Notes: generated from the letters alone by a model not told the origin. A stretch of DNA of 64,000 nt from CALBPI01 sp039027435 (GCA_039027435.1 JBCCKF010000012.1:1-64000), one strand, 5' to 3'; positions 44,605 to 53,936 are shown, numbered from the stretch's first letter. Translations and numbers: made by a program.

Positions 44605-45446
44605 GTTGTCAGGTTCCCCTCAAAAACCGTCTCGACGGGGCCGCGCATAGTGATCGGCTCTCCAGTCGCGCGCCAGCTTATCACGAGTGTTCCACCGGGC
44701 AGGATCACTTGAACAGAATCTCCGATTTGTTCGCGACGACGTAGTGCGGCGACTGCGGCACATGCGCCGCTGCCACACGCGCGCGTTTCTCCAACACCCC
44801 GTTCGAATACTCGCATGCGGATTTGCTCGGGAGACATGATCTGCGCGAATTCGACGTTCACGCCCAGAGGGAACGCGTCGTGATCGTTCAGTGCACGACC
44901 GATGTTGGCAACTTCTGCAGTATCGACGTCTTCGACCTGCAGCACGGCGTGTGGGTTACCGACGGATACCGCGGTAAACAGAACCGGGCCCGAGGCGGTC
45001 GGCAGGCTGTAGACCGGACCCGGCTGCGCGCCAGCGTCGAAGGGCAGCTCCGCGGGCGCAAAGCTCGGCTCTGTCATAACGACACTCACCTCACCGGCAC
45101 TCAACACCTCGCAATGCACGAGTCCTGTGGGCCCTTCCAGAGTCAGTGCGGCCGGCAGTACCAAGGCCCGGTCGCGCGCGAGGTAGGCTGCCACGCATCG
45201 GACACCATTGCCGCACTGCAGCGCGGAACTGCCATCGCCATTGAAGATGCGATAGCTCGCCATGTGGGCCCGGTCGGCTGGTGGCTCGATCACCATCAGT
45301 TGATCGAAGCCGACGCCGGTGCGCCGATCACCGAGTGCAGCAACAGAGTCGGTATTCAGTAACGGATCGACGTCGGTCTGCGCCGTGGCATCGATGATCA
45401 TGATGTCGTTACCGAGGCCGTGCATCTTGGTGAAAGCGATCGACAT
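44601..45446 (-). CDS. dapF: DapF, diaminopimelate epimerase
   Basis: The protein has 281 residues from the ATG at 45446, which begins the family N-terminus AFTKMHGLGNDIMIIDA. The two catalytic cysteines are in QCGNGVRCVAAYL and TRACGSGACAAVAAL. It converts LL- to meso-diaminopimelate for lysine and peptidoglycan. It is divergent from a lone parA gene 96 bp away. Confidence 0.97.
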   Translation of the reverse strand: MSIAFTKMHGLGNDIMIIDATAQTDVDPLLNTDSVAALGDRRTGVGFDQLMVIEPPADRAHMASYRIFNGDGSSALQCGNGVRCVAAYLARDRALVLPAALTLEGPTGLVHCEVLSAGEVSVVMTEPSFAPAELPFDAGAQPGPVYSLPTASGPVLFTAVSVGNPHAVLQVEDVDTAEVANIGRALNDHDAFPLGVNVEFAQIMSPEQIRMRVFERGVGETRACGSGACAAVAALRRREQIGDSVQVILPGGTLVISWRATGEPITMRGPVETVFEGNLTT

Positions 45447-45542
45447 GGTCAGAGAATTTCCATCGAAGAACACACGCAGCAATGGACACGCTGTGCGGGT
45501 GGCGTTACTTTAAACATAATAATAACCAACAAGGGGGAGCAC

Positions 45543-46181
45543 ATGCGTCGCATCATGGTTCTAAACGCAAAGGGTGGCTGCGGCAAGAGCACGGTAGCAA
45601 CCAACCTCGCGTCTTACTACGCGGTCGAAGGCCACAAGGTGGCACTGGCCGATTGCGATCCGCAACGCTCCTCACTCGACTGGTTGGATCTTCGGCCTGA
45701 AGGTGCGCCGGAAATCACCGCAGTCGATGCTGTGAACGACGGGTTCCGACCTGTGCCGAGGAATACCGAATATTGCATTATCGATGCGCCGGCACGCTCG
45801 CATGGTCCTGAGCTGACCAACCTTGTGAAGCACGCTGAGACGATTATCGTGCCGGTGTTACCGTCGACGATCGATATGCAGGCGACCACCAAGTTCGTGG
45901 AAGAGCTGCAGGCAGTCGGCAAAGTGACCCGTAAGCAGGTCCGCATCGGGGTGATCGGCAACCGGGTTCGCGAAAACACGCTCATTTTCGATGAGCTGGA
46001 TGACTACCTCGAAGCCATGAAGGTGCCGTATTTGACCTGGCTTCGCGATGCACAGAACTACGTGCGTGCCTACACACGTGGCCTTGGTATTTTCGAGTTG
46101 CCTGAGTATCTGGCGTGGCCGGACACCGAGCAGTGGGACCCGCTGCTCAAGTGGCTGAAATCAAAACGCTCGCAGCCCTGA
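45543..46181 (+). CDS. Lone ParA/MinD-type ATPase
   Basis: The protein has 212 residues from the ATG at 45543, where AAGGGGGA is a strong ribosome site. The deviant Walker A KGGCGKST, ADCDPQRSS and IIDAPAR are those of the ParA/McdA branch. It is short and lacks an N-terminal HTH. No parB or partner is adjacent. Such orphans position protein complexes such as chemoreceptor arrays or organelles; the cargo here is unknown. The gap to divergent dapF holds a possible -10 CATAAT but no clear -35. Confidence 0.88.
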   Translation: MRRIMVLNAKGGCGKSTVATNLASYYAVEGHKVALADCDPQRSSLDWLDLRPEGAPEITAVDAVNDGFRPVPRNTEYCIIDAPARSHGPELTNLVKHAETIIVPVLPSTIDMQATTKFVEELQAVGKVTRKQVRIGVIGNRVRENTLIFDELDDYLEAMKVPYLTWLRDAQNYVRAYTRGLGIFELPEYLAWPDTEQWDPLLKWLKSKRSQP

Positions 46182-47075
46182 TCAGGACTTGAGCCGGCCC
46201 ATGTCGGCAAGACTGGCTCGCGCCCCTTCGACGGGGTCGCGATAACGCATCCGCTCGCCGAGCAGTTCCAGCAACCGATTGGGCACGACTCTTCGTGATT
46301 CGTTGAGAAACGACAGTCGCATCGCCGAGAACGTCTGTTGTGCGGTTTCGCGGTCGACCAAAGGCGGCTCCGGCAGCCTTGCAAGGCGCGCGACCGCCAA
46401 AGCGAACGCGGTGCTGTTCAACGGGTTACCGTCGGCCACGTTGATGTAGCGATGCTCCGTGCCGTGCTCTACCGCCAACACAAAAGCGAGCGCCAGATCG
46501 TCCACATGAATGCGATTGCCAGGTCCGGTATCGCTTTCCTTGAGTAACGCTCGACCTTCGGCAAGCCCATCCAGCATCAGCCGGTCGGGCCCATAGATTC
46601 CAGCGATCCGCAGCACAGTGAAGTGCTCCAGCCCGCGGTTTGTCGCATAGCGCTCCAGCGTTCGCTCGGCGCCCACTCTTGCGATAGCGCGTGCCGTCGT
46701 AGGGTTTATGGGCGTGTGTTCGGTGACCTCACTGCCAGCGTGATTGCCATAAACGCCCGTGGTGCTGGCGAGCACCACGCGATTTGGTGTCTTTTCCAGA
46801 CCATCGAGCACGCGCTGGAACCGGGCATCCGAGTCGGCTGCGTCCGGCGCGGTGCGATCCGGCGGTACCAAATAGATCAGGTGATCTACTGGGGAGCTGA
46901 GGCGACGGTGAAGCTCGGCGGTATCGGCTGAATCGACATCGAGGACCAGTGGGGTAATTCCCGGAATTGCCGGTGGTGTGCGGCTGGCGAGCGTGATCTT
47001 GTGATCAGCGTCGCGCAGTCTTTGCGCGACCCGGTTGCCGGTGTAGCCCGCGCCGACAATCAATGTGTGTGACAT
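46182..47075 (-). CDS. NAD(P)-binding epimerase/SDR protein (YeeZ-like)
   Basis: The protein has 297 residues. The Rossmann start LIVGAGYTGNRVAQRL, VVLASTTGVYGN, and the later NRIHVDDLALAFVLAVEHG resemble extended SDR epimerases of the YeeZ type, which often lack the usual YxxxK. It lies just after hemY on the same strand, and its stop is adjacent to the parA stop (convergent). The substrate is unknown. Confidence 0.85.
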   Translation of the reverse strand: MSHTLIVGAGYTGNRVAQRLRDADHKITLASRTPPAIPGITPLVLDVDSADTAELHRRLSSPVDHLIYLVPPDRTAPDAADSDARFQRVLDGLEKTPNRVVLASTTGVYGNHAGSEVTEHTPINPTTARAIARVGAERTLERYATNRGLEHFTVLRIAGIYGPDRLMLDGLAEGRALLKESDTGPGNRIHVDDLALAFVLAVEHGTEHRYINVADGNPLNSTAFALAVARLARLPEPPLVDRETAQQTFSAMRLSFLNESRRVVPNRLLELLGERMRYRDPVEGARASLADMGRLKS

Positions 47076-47080
47076 GACGT

Positions 47081-48280
47081 TCAGGTCTTCGAATCGGGGC
47101 CGGGCAGGGCGGGTCGAGAAGACTCAATGAGTTGCAGGCCATTGCGATACGCGTCTGCCGCTGCACCGCTCTCACCGAGTTGCGCCAGCAGTTGCCCGAA
47201 TGTCGCGAACGCCTCTGGCGAGTGCTGCGTGGCGAGCGCGGACTCAAGATAGCTGCGCGCTTTGCCCCACAGCTCTGTCGCGATACAAAGTCGACCTGCG
47301 GCGAGCAGCAATTCGTGGTCATCCGGATGCTTCGCAAGCCATTTCTCGGCCTGTTGCAGCTGGCTGGAGGGGTCCTCCGACAGTGTGCTGCCAAACAAAC
47401 GCACGAGCCCAGGCTGCCAGTTGCTTTTCAGCATCTGTTTCACTTCGATGACCGCCTTGTTGCTCAGACCCGTTGCTGCGAGCGCCGAGATGTAAGCGAT
47501 CTGTAGAGGGGTCTGCTTCCTGAGGTGCTTCGGCACATCCTCCCAGGCGCGAGGCACGTCGCCCGCGTGGCTTGCTGTGTCGCCCAGCGTGAACTCGTGA
47601 TAGTCGATCGACCATTGATCGAGCGTGCCCTTGTCCGGTCGGCCGAGGCGCTGTAAACGCGGTAACAGCGTACCGAGTTGACGCCATTCCTTGCGCTCAT
47701 GGAACAGTCGCGCAAGCAGGACAACCGCCTGACCATTGCCGCCTTCCTGTTCGTCGAGCTGGCGTAGCGTTGCCTGTGCAAGTTCGTATTGCTCGTGTGC
47801 GATTTGCAGCTCGGCCTGCGTGAGCAGAATTGCATTGCTCGCCTCTGGCTGTTGTTCGTAGGCGAGCTTCAGCCAGTTGTCTCTCCGCGCATCCTGATTC
47901 TGAAGCTGTGCGGCTCGCGCGGCAGCAAGGTAGTTCAGAAGCGGGGCATCCGCCTTGGCGGCACCTCGGGTCAGAAGGCGTTCGCCCTTCGAGTAGTTGC
48001 CTTCAGCGATTTCGATCAGGCCCTGGGTAAATCGCTGACCTGCGCGCCGGCCGCGATAGGCGGCTGCTGCTTCGCCCATGCGCCTTGGTGCGCGGATGAT
48101 CTTGAGCGTGATCCAGACAAGGAGGAACACACCGAGCAGAATGAGCACGAGCCCCGGTACTGTGGTCTCTACCGTATAGCCCCGAAAATCGATGGCGACG
48201 TAACCGGGGTCGGCAACCAGGAACTGTGCTGCAACGGCACCGAGCGCTAATGCGACGATCAAAAGGATCGTGAACTTCAT
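47081..48280 (-). CDS. hemY: HemY, heme-biosynthesis-associated TPR membrane protein
   Basis: The protein has 399 residues: two N-terminal TM segments (IVALALGAVAAQFLVA and VPGLVLILLGVFLLVWITLKII) and then TPR-like helices, among them LNYLAAARAAQLQNQDARRDNWL and SPEAFATFGQLLAQLGESG. HemY of the hemCDXY operon is a TPR scaffold, unrelated to protoporphyrinogen oxidase. It overlaps hemX by 4 bp. Confidence 0.93.
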   Translation of the reverse strand: MKFTILLIVALALGAVAAQFLVADPGYVAIDFRGYTVETTVPGLVLILLGVFLLVWITLKIIRAPRRMGEAAAAYRGRRAGQRFTQGLIEIAEGNYSKGERLLTRGAAKADAPLLNYLAAARAAQLQNQDARRDNWLKLAYEQQPEASNAILLTQAELQIAHEQYELAQATLRQLDEQEGGNGQAVVLLARLFHERKEWRQLGTLLPRLQRLGRPDKGTLDQWSIDYHEFTLGDTASHAGDVPRAWEDVPKHLRKQTPLQIAYISALAATGLSNKAVIEVKQMLKSNWQPGLVRLFGSTLSEDPSSQLQQAEKWLAKHPDDHELLLAAGRLCIATELWGKARSYLESALATQHSPEAFATFGQLLAQLGESGAAADAYRNGLQLIESSRPALPGPDSKT

Positions 48281-49557
48281 TCGCTGGCGGCTCCCACCTC
48301 AAGCAACTCGCGAAGCAGCGTCAAAGAGCCCGAGATGTCAGGTCGTTCACTGGAGCGTCTCGCATCGTCGACATCTTCCAGCATGCCGAGCATCGATTGC
48401 ACCGCGTCGTCCGACGTATTGAAATACTGTGTGAGCCAATCGCGAATATCCGCGAGGTTTTGTCTGAAGGCTGCGTTCTCGCCGAGCAGAAGAGCGGAGC
48501 GTGCAGACTGCAGCTCCAGTTTTAGGTTGAGTCGCAGCAGTGACTCCGCCTCTGGTGGCAACAGCGGCTCCAGTGGAGTGTTGGATTTGCGCACCCGCAC
48601 GAACGAACCCAATGCGTCGCCGACCTTGCCGCGCATGCGGTCCCAACCCGCCGCGTCCTCAGCGTCTTCGGCGGTCAGCTCGCTGGTGTCATCGTTCGCG
48701 GCGCTTCTGACGTCCTGATCGATCGGCAATGTATCGACCATGCTCATCAGACTGCCCAAGGTCAGACTCGCCCCTTCGATGTCTCCGGTGCTGAGCGTTG
48801 CGAGCGAGGCGATCTCTTCGGCTAGTGCGCGCCGCACCGGCGTAAAGGTTGGGTCTGCCAATTCGCGCACGCGCTGGTCGGCCAACTTCAGCGCTTCACT
48901 GGCGAGTTCGGGATTGTTGGCGAGTTGCAATTGGGCGTTGGCCAGCTGCATGTAGTACTCGGTTTCCGCGAGCAGCCAGGATCTTTGTGATCCCGAGGAG
49001 ATGCCCTGCAGTCGAGCCAGTGCTTCCTCGGTGTTGCGCACCCGTCCGGGCAACGAGTCGAGCAAGTCGATCCGCTCCTGCTGCTCGGAGCGCAGCCGCG
49101 CGAGTGCACGAGCTTGTTCCGAGGACTCTGTGCGGCGGTCTGCCAATTCAGCACTCACATCCGCCAGCGTGTTTCTGAGATCCGCAATTTCCCTGCGCAA
49201 TGCATCGATATCCGCCTTGGTGGCGGACGGGATGAGGTCCGGAGCGATAGCGGTCGGTTCAGGCCGGACTTCTGTCTGTTCAACAGCACGGGCAGCAGGT
49301 TCCGTCGGCGTGCTTGTGGATTCAGGGTCAAGGGTCGACTGTGCCTGCACAACTACCTGATCCGTTTCGGATGACGATGCGTTGTTCGAGTACTGATTCC
49401 AGACCCAGGCAAGCGCGACAACGATGCCCACAGCGGCGCCGAGCACAATCGGCAACCGACTGCGCTTGCGAGCGGTCTTTGGCGCCGGTTCCGATGGGGA
49501 ATCTACCGCTGCTTCGCTTTCGGATGGCTCCGTGTTAGATGCTTCGTTTTCGCTCAT
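48277..49557 (-). CDS. hemX: HemX, uroporphyrinogen-III C-methyltransferase-like membrane protein
   Basis: The protein has 426 residues. An acidic, Ser/Pro-rich N-terminus precedes one TM helix (LPIVLGAAVGIVVALAWVW), a linker of low complexity, a coiled coil (DIDALRREIADLRNTLADVS) and a helical C-terminal domain with YYMQLANAQLQLANNPELASEAL. This is HemX of the hem operon, annotated as uroporphyrinogen C-methyltransferase without proven enzyme activity. Confidence 0.92.
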   Translation of the reverse strand: MSENEASNTEPSESEAAVDSPSEPAPKTARKRSRLPIVLGAAVGIVVALAWVWNQYSNNASSSETDQVVVQAQSTLDPESTSTPTEPAARAVEQTEVRPEPTAIAPDLIPSATKADIDALRREIADLRNTLADVSAELADRRTESSEQARALARLRSEQQERIDLLDSLPGRVRNTEEALARLQGISSGSQRSWLLAETEYYMQLANAQLQLANNPELASEALKLADQRVRELADPTFTPVRRALAEEIASLATLSTGDIEGASLTLGSLMSMVDTLPIDQDVRSAANDDTSELTAEDAEDAAGWDRMRGKVGDALGSFVRVRKSNTPLEPLLPPEAESLLRLNLKLELQSARSALLLGENAAFRQNLADIRDWLTQYFNTSDDAVQSMLGMLEDVDDARRSSERPDISGSLTLLRELLEVGAASE

Positions 49558-49572
49558 GAGGTTGTCTGCCCT

Positions 49573-50340
49573 CTAAATCTTGCCTTCCGAGGCCAACTCG
49601 CAGAGATCGACCATGATGTCGTCGACGGTCGGTCCGCGCGCAATCACACTCAGTGCACGATGCCCGAGAGCCCGTGCGCGTTCCAGTACTCGCTGGCTTG
49701 GGCTGATCAAGGGTGTGACCGTGAACATCCTTTGGCCGCGCGTCGTCAGCGTGGTCATGATGTTGTCCAGTGTCGCCACGCTTAAACAAGTGGTCACCGA
49801 CACCACACCTTTGGCCCAGCGCGACTCGAGATATTGTACTTGCTCGCTGCTCAACGTGGGCTTTTCGCGACGGTAAACCTCGAGCAGGCTGACTTTGGCA
49901 CCGCGCTCGATCAGCGTTCTTGTCAGTAGCTCTCGCCCTCCAACGCCGCGTACCAGTGTGATCCGGGTGCCCGCAACCTGTCGAAATGCGGGCAGTTTTA
50001 GCAGCGCCTCAGAGTCGAACCCATCGCGGGCCACCATGGGTTGTGGAACACCATGCAGCTGCAAAGAGCGCGCTGTCGTGGGTCCGACCGCCGCTACCTT
50101 TGCACCGTTCTCCAACGCCTTCTGAATATGCGGCAGCCCATACTCCACGGCGTTGGGGCTGACGAAGATAAACCACTCGGATGCGGCGACCTTCTTCGCA
50201 GGCTTAATTGGAGCAATGCTGATACCTGGCAGCAACAATGGCAGACCACCGGCATCGCTGACGGCGCGCGCGAACGGTTCGGCCTGGGCAACGGCGCGCG
50301 TAATCAGAACGCCGCGATTGGTCAGCGGTGCCGGGTTCAC
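49573..50340 (-). CDS. hemD: HemD, uroporphyrinogen-III synthase
   Basis: The protein has 255 residues. The two-lobed fold shows VLITRAVAQAEPFARAVSDAG, FVSPNAVEYGLPH, KVAAVGPTTARSL and VRGVGGRELLTRTLIERGAKVSLLEVYRR, with the C-terminal TPLISPSQRVLERARALGH. It cyclises hydroxymethylbilane with inversion of ring D. It overlaps the end of hemC by 4 bp. Confidence 0.94.
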   Translation of the reverse strand: MNPAPLTNRGVLITRAVAQAEPFARAVSDAGGLPLLLPGISIAPIKPAKKVAASEWFIFVSPNAVEYGLPHIQKALENGAKVAAVGPTTARSLQLHGVPQPMVARDGFDSEALLKLPAFRQVAGTRITLVRGVGGRELLTRTLIERGAKVSLLEVYRREKPTLSSEQVQYLESRWAKGVVSVTTCLSVATLDNIMTTLTTRGQRMFTVTPLISPSQRVLERARALGHRALSVIARGPTVDDIMVDLCELASEGKI

Positions 50341-51251
50341 GCCGCCCCGGTGATGATCGCGGCAGCCCCGCGTTCCAGCATCGCTTTTGCGACCTCATCG
50401 CCAAGCGCTTGCGCCGATGCCACGTGGCCGCTCGAGGATTGCGCGATGGCTTGCGTTCCGTCGGGACTGGTGACAAGCGCTTCCAGGTGCAGGTCGTCAC
50501 CGTTGCGCGTTGCGTGAACACCGAGGGGCGAGTGGCAGTTCGCGTCGAGCGCGACGGCGACTTGTCGCTCGGCAGCGATACAGGCGGCACTGCTATCGTC
50601 CTGAAGTCGTTGCAACAGTTCGATCAACGCCGGGCGGTCGTCACGGCACTCGATGCCGACAATGCCCTGACCGACAGCGGGCAGCATCGTGGTCGGCTCC
50701 AGCGCCTCGGCAATGCGGTCCGACATCCCAAGTCGGTCGAGCCCGGCGCATGCGAGCACGATCGCCGCATACTCGCCGGCATCGAGCTTCGCCAACCGTG
50801 TATTAACGTTGCCGCGCAGCGGCTGGATATCCAGATCGGGCCGAAGTCGCTTGAGCTGCGATGAGCGACGCAGGCTCGACGTGCCGACCACCGCGCCTTC
50901 TGGAATATCGGCAAGGCGCGAACCCACCAGCGCATCACGCGGGTCTGCCCGCTCCAGCACACAGGGCAGGGCAAAGCCTTCGGGCATGACGGCAGGTACG
51001 TCCTTCATCGAATGCACCGCAATATCGGCCCGCTCCTCAAGCATTGCGTGTTCGAGCTCTTTGATGAACAGGCCTTTGCCGCCAACCTTGTTCAGTGCGC
51101 GGTCCAGAATAACGTCGCCTTTCGTGACCATTGGTACGAGTTCGACAGCGGCGACGTCCGATTGTTGCTCGAGCAATGCCGCAACATGGTTTGCTTGCCA
51201 GAGCGCGAGATCGCTCTTGCGGGTTGCGATTCGAATGGTGTGCGTAGTCAA
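50337..51251 (-). CDS. hemC: HemC, hydroxymethylbilane synthase
   Basis: The protein has 304 residues. Diagnostic parts are RIATRKSDLALWQANHV, GGKGLFIKELE, LRGNVNTRLAKLDAGEY and the cofactor Cys in DANCHSPLG. It polymerises four porphobilinogens. The start codon read here is TTG at 51251, after GGGGAC; no better ATG exists near the conserved N-terminus. Confidence 0.96.
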   Translation of the reverse strand: MTTHTIRIATRKSDLALWQANHVAALLEQQSDVAAVELVPMVTKGDVILDRALNKVGGKGLFIKELEHAMLEERADIAVHSMKDVPAVMPEGFALPCVLERADPRDALVGSRLADIPEGAVVGTSSLRRSSQLKRLRPDLDIQPLRGNVNTRLAKLDAGEYAAIVLACAGLDRLGMSDRIAEALEPTTMLPAVGQGIVGIECRDDRPALIELLQRLQDDSSAACIAAERQVAVALDANCHSPLGVHATRNGDDLHLEALVTSPDGTQAIAQSSSGHVASAQALGDEVAKAMLERGAAAIITGAA

Positions 51252-51336
51252 AGGAAGTCCCCGGTGTCGATCTCCGGCGAAGTCCCCACCCGCCGGTTAG
51301 CGCGAGCTTAGCGCCAAACGCGTCGAGTGCCGAGGG

Positions 51337-51807
51337 TTATTCGCAGAATTCGCTTACCGCGGCTTGTGCCTCGGCGCGCGCTTCCAATGTCTGGTCTTCG
51401 TCGAGATAGACTTTGGAGCCGTCTTCGGCGAGCGTGAACAGTCTGCGAGCAGCGGTGAATTCGCGCAACTTGGTACGTGCCGCTTCACAGCTTTGCTGAC
51501 GCAACTCGCGCATACGTTCCGCTTCTTCGGGGCTCATGTCGTCGAACTCGTCGGTCGGTTCGGCCAACAGGCGCGCATTCAACTCATCGTTGAGTTCCAG
51601 CGAGGCTCGCAGGTTGCGTCGAGCAGCTTCGGTGTCAGTGCGTTCAGTTTCGATGTCAGAGCGCACAGCGTCTTTGCTCTGCGGCTGATCGGCGTAATGC
51701 ACCACACCATCTTCGTCCACCCATTTGTAAATCTGGGCAGCAGCATCTTGTGTCAGGCTGGCAGCCGCAAAACCGGCGATGCCCGCGATCAACAATACTC
51801 TCAACAT
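51337..51807 (-). CDS. DUF4124-domain protein, secreted
   Basis: The protein has 156 residues from the ATG at 51807, which begins a signal peptide (VLLIAGIAGFAAASLTQDAAA). The DUF4124 domain is QIYKWVDEDGVVHYADQPQSKDA. An acidic helical tail follows, with charged heptads (MSPEEAERMRELRQQSCEAARTKL). The family is periplasmic and of unknown function. It stands between hemC and the glnK-amtB terminator, on the same strand. Confidence 0.88.
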   Translation of the reverse strand: MLRVLLIAGIAGFAAASLTQDAAAQIYKWVDEDGVVHYADQPQSKDAVRSDIETERTDTEAARRNLRASLELNDELNARLLAEPTDEFDDMSPEEAERMRELRQQSCEAARTKLREFTAARRLFTLAEDGSKVYLDEDQTLEARAEAQAAVSEFCE

Positions 51808-51905
51808 CGGTCTGAATACCTGTGGATAAACTCCTGTCACTATAGCGAAAAAATGATTTCGATAGGGTGAACTGGCTCGCACTTGGGTCTGTGCGCTGCA
51901 TCCCC

Positions 51906-51933
51906 AAAAAAAACGGGCCGCGATCGGGCCCGT
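51906..51933 (-). terminator. Rho-independent terminator after amtB
   Basis: On the reverse strand a 7-bp stem (ACGGGCC / GGCCCGT on the forward strand) with a 7-nt loop is followed by a run of eight T (eight A at 51906-51913). It lies about 117 bp after the amtB stop. Confidence 0.85.
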
Positions 51934-52049
51934 CCGGTGGCGGTCATCCGGCCGCCTTAATATGCGCTCGATTTCACGAGGGGGGGTGGAAATCGACCAC
52001 GGTGTAACGTTATCGCATCAACGTAACATTCTTATGACAGTGTCAGGCG

Positions 52050-53360
52050 TCAAGTCTCCGAAGTCGTAAACTCGGGATAGGCCTCAAGACCGCATTCAGC
52101 GATATCCAGACCGCCATGCTCATCTTCCTCAGCAACCCGGATGCCCATGGTGGCCTTGAGGACCAGCCAAGCGACCAGAGACGTACCAAATACCCACGCA
52201 AAGATGCTGCCGATCGCAATAACTTGCCACATCATCGAGGCGGTATCGTTGGTCAGCGGGACTGCAAGCAAACCCCAGATGCCGACCACGCCGTGCACGG
52301 AAATCGCGCCGACCGGATCATCGATCTTGAGCTTGTCTAACATAATGATGGAGCCAACCACGAGCAGTCCGCCGACCAGCCCGATCGCCGTGGCTTCGAG
52401 CGGCGCGGGTGTCAGAGGCTCTGCCGTGATGGCGACGAGTCCGGCCAGTCCGCCGTTCAGCGCCATCGTGAGATCCGCCTTTCCGAACCAGAGACTCGCG
52501 AGCAGTAAGGCGCCGATGAGCCCGCCAGCTGCCGCCATGTTCGTGTTAACGAATACGAGCGCTACAGAATTGGCGTTTTCGATGCCGGTGACCTGCAGCT
52601 GAGAGCCGCCATTAAAGCCAAACCAACCGAGCCACAGGATCAGCGTGCCGATGGCAGCCAGAGGCAGGTTGCAGCCAGGAATCGGGTGTACCGTGCCGTC
52701 CTTTCCGTACTTGCCTTTGCGAGGCCCAAGCAGTAACACGCCCGCAAGCGCTGCCGCTGCACCTGTTAGGTGCACCACGCCCGAGCCCGCGAAATCGAGG
52801 AAACGCTCGCCGTTGCCACCCGGATCGAGCCAGCCACCGCCCCATTTCCAGAAGCCCTGCACCGGGTAGATAAAGCCGGTGAGGATGATCGCAAAGACGA
52901 AGAACGTCTTGAGCTTCATACGCTCGGCGACCGCGCCTGAGACAATGGACATCGCGGTCGCAACGAACACGACCTGGAAGAAGAAGTCGGACAGGTTGGA
53001 GTAGTAGGTGTCTTGCTTGGCGATAGAAGCGAGTGTCACGTCTCCAATGCCGTTGTCGGCGCTACCGAGCACACCAATATTGGCCAGCGCATTGAACAAG
53101 CCGCCCTCGAAGGCGTCTCCCGGATACATGATGCTGTAGCCGCAAAGCATGTACATCACACAGGCGATCGAATAGAGCCCGACGTTCTTGGTCAGAATCT
53201 CCGCCGTGTTCTTGGCGCGGACCAGACCCGCCTCAAGCATCGTGAATCCCGCGGCCATCCACATGACGAGTGCACCGCAGATCAGGAAGTAGAAAGTGTC
53301 GAGTGCGTAGCTGATACCGATGACGGTGCCAGTCAGATCATTAATTGTTGTTGTTTCCAC
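52050..53360 (-). CDS. amtB: AmtB, ammonium transporter
   Basis: The protein has 436 residues and a GTG start after AGAGGGCAGC. Eleven or so TM helices contain the family motifs: MWMAAGFTMLEAGLVRAKNTAEILTKN, DFAGSGVVHLTGAAAALAG (with the central His), WLGWFGFNGGSQL, and SVHGVVGIWGLL (the second His). It conducts ammonium across the inner membrane and is blocked by GlnK. It lies 11 bp after glnK. Confidence 0.97.
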   Translation of the reverse strand: METTTINDLTGTVIGISYALDTFYFLICGALVMWMAAGFTMLEAGLVRAKNTAEILTKNVGLYSIACVMYMLCGYSIMYPGDAFEGGLFNALANIGVLGSADNGIGDVTLASIAKQDTYYSNLSDFFFQVVFVATAMSIVSGAVAERMKLKTFFVFAIILTGFIYPVQGFWKWGGGWLDPGGNGERFLDFAGSGVVHLTGAAAALAGVLLLGPRKGKYGKDGTVHPIPGCNLPLAAIGTLILWLGWFGFNGGSQLQVTGIENANSVALVFVNTNMAAAGGLIGALLLASLWFGKADLTMALNGGLAGLVAITAEPLTPAPLEATAIGLVGGLLVVGSIIMLDKLKIDDPVGAISVHGVVGIWGLLAVPLTNDTASMMWQVIAIGSIFAWVFGTSLVAWLVLKATMGIRVAEEDEHGGLDIAECGLEAYPEFTTSET

Positions 53361-53371
53361 GCTGCTGCCCT

Positions 53372-53710
53372 CTATACCGCGTCAGCGCCGGTTTCGCCGG
53401 TTCGGATGCGGATGGCTTGCTCAAGCTGTGTGACGAAAATTTTGCCGTCGCCAATCTTGCCGGTCCGCGCTGTGTTGATGATCGCCTCGACCACCTGCTC
53501 GGCGACCTCGTCGTCCACCGCCAGCTCAACCTTCGCCTTGGGCAAGAAATCGACGACATATTCAGCACCCCGATACAGCTCAGTGTGGCCCCGCTGACGG
53601 CCGAATCCTTTGACCTCGGTGACGGTAATCCCCTGAATACCGATGTCTGCGACGGCTTGTCGCACGTCGTCCAGTTTGAATGGTTTGATGATCGCGGTGA
53701 TGAGCTTCAT
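53372..53710 (-). CDS. glnK: GlnK/GlnB-type PII signalling protein
   Basis: The protein has 112 residues from the ATG at 53710. It starts MKLITAIIKPFKLDDVRQAV and has the T-loop RQRGHTELYRGAEYVVDFLPK with the uridylylated Tyr (Y51 in LYRG) and KIFVTQLEQAIRIRTGE. As it is coupled to amtB, it is most likely GlnK. Its expression should respond to nitrogen through the sigma-54 promoter upstream. Confidence 0.96.
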   Translation of the reverse strand: MKLITAIIKPFKLDDVRQAVADIGIQGITVTEVKGFGRQRGHTELYRGAEYVVDFLPKAKVELAVDDEVAEQVVEAIINTARTGKIGDGKIFVTQLEQAIRIRTGETGADAV

Positions 53711-53745
53711 GGAGGTCTCTCGGATAAAATGCTGCACAGCGATAG

Positions 53746-53761
53746 AGCAGGATATGTGCCA
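53746..53761 (-). promoter_or_regulatory. Sigma-54 (RpoN) promoter of glnK-amtB
   Basis: On the reverse strand TGGCAC (the -24 box, forward 53756-53761) and CTGCT (the -12 box, forward 53746-53750) have a 5-bp gap, so GG and GC are 12 bp apart, the required spacing. The ATG lies 36 bp downstream of the -12 box. Confidence 0.8.
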
Positions 53762-53811
53762 AGACTCTGCCATTGAAAATCAATGGGTTAGATAGTGCTA
53801 CTGCCCTGCAT

Positions 53812-53828
53812 CGCACCCTTTTGGTGCA
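53812..53828. promoter_or_regulatory. NtrC-like enhancer site 1
   Basis: CGCACCCTTTTGGTGCA has GCAC and GTGC separated by 7 bp, close to the NtrC consensus GCAC-N7-GTGC. It lies about 70 bp upstream of the sigma-54 promoter. Confidence 0.7.
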
Positions 53829-53856
53829 ACGGTGGCGATCCCTGCTGCGTGTTCAA

Positions 53857-53871
53857 GCACTGAAACGGTGC
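53857..53871. promoter_or_regulatory. NtrC-like enhancer site 2
   Basis: GCAC-TGAAACG-GTGC is a second site of the same form, 44 bp (about four helical turns) from the first, so both could be bound by one NtrC oligomer. The nearby ubiK start at 53937 could also feel this region. Confidence 0.65.
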
Positions 53872-53936
53872 AAGTTTTTCGGTAGATCGAGGGCATAATG
53901 AGATTTCGAGGTCACGACAGTTGCAGGAGGATGCTT

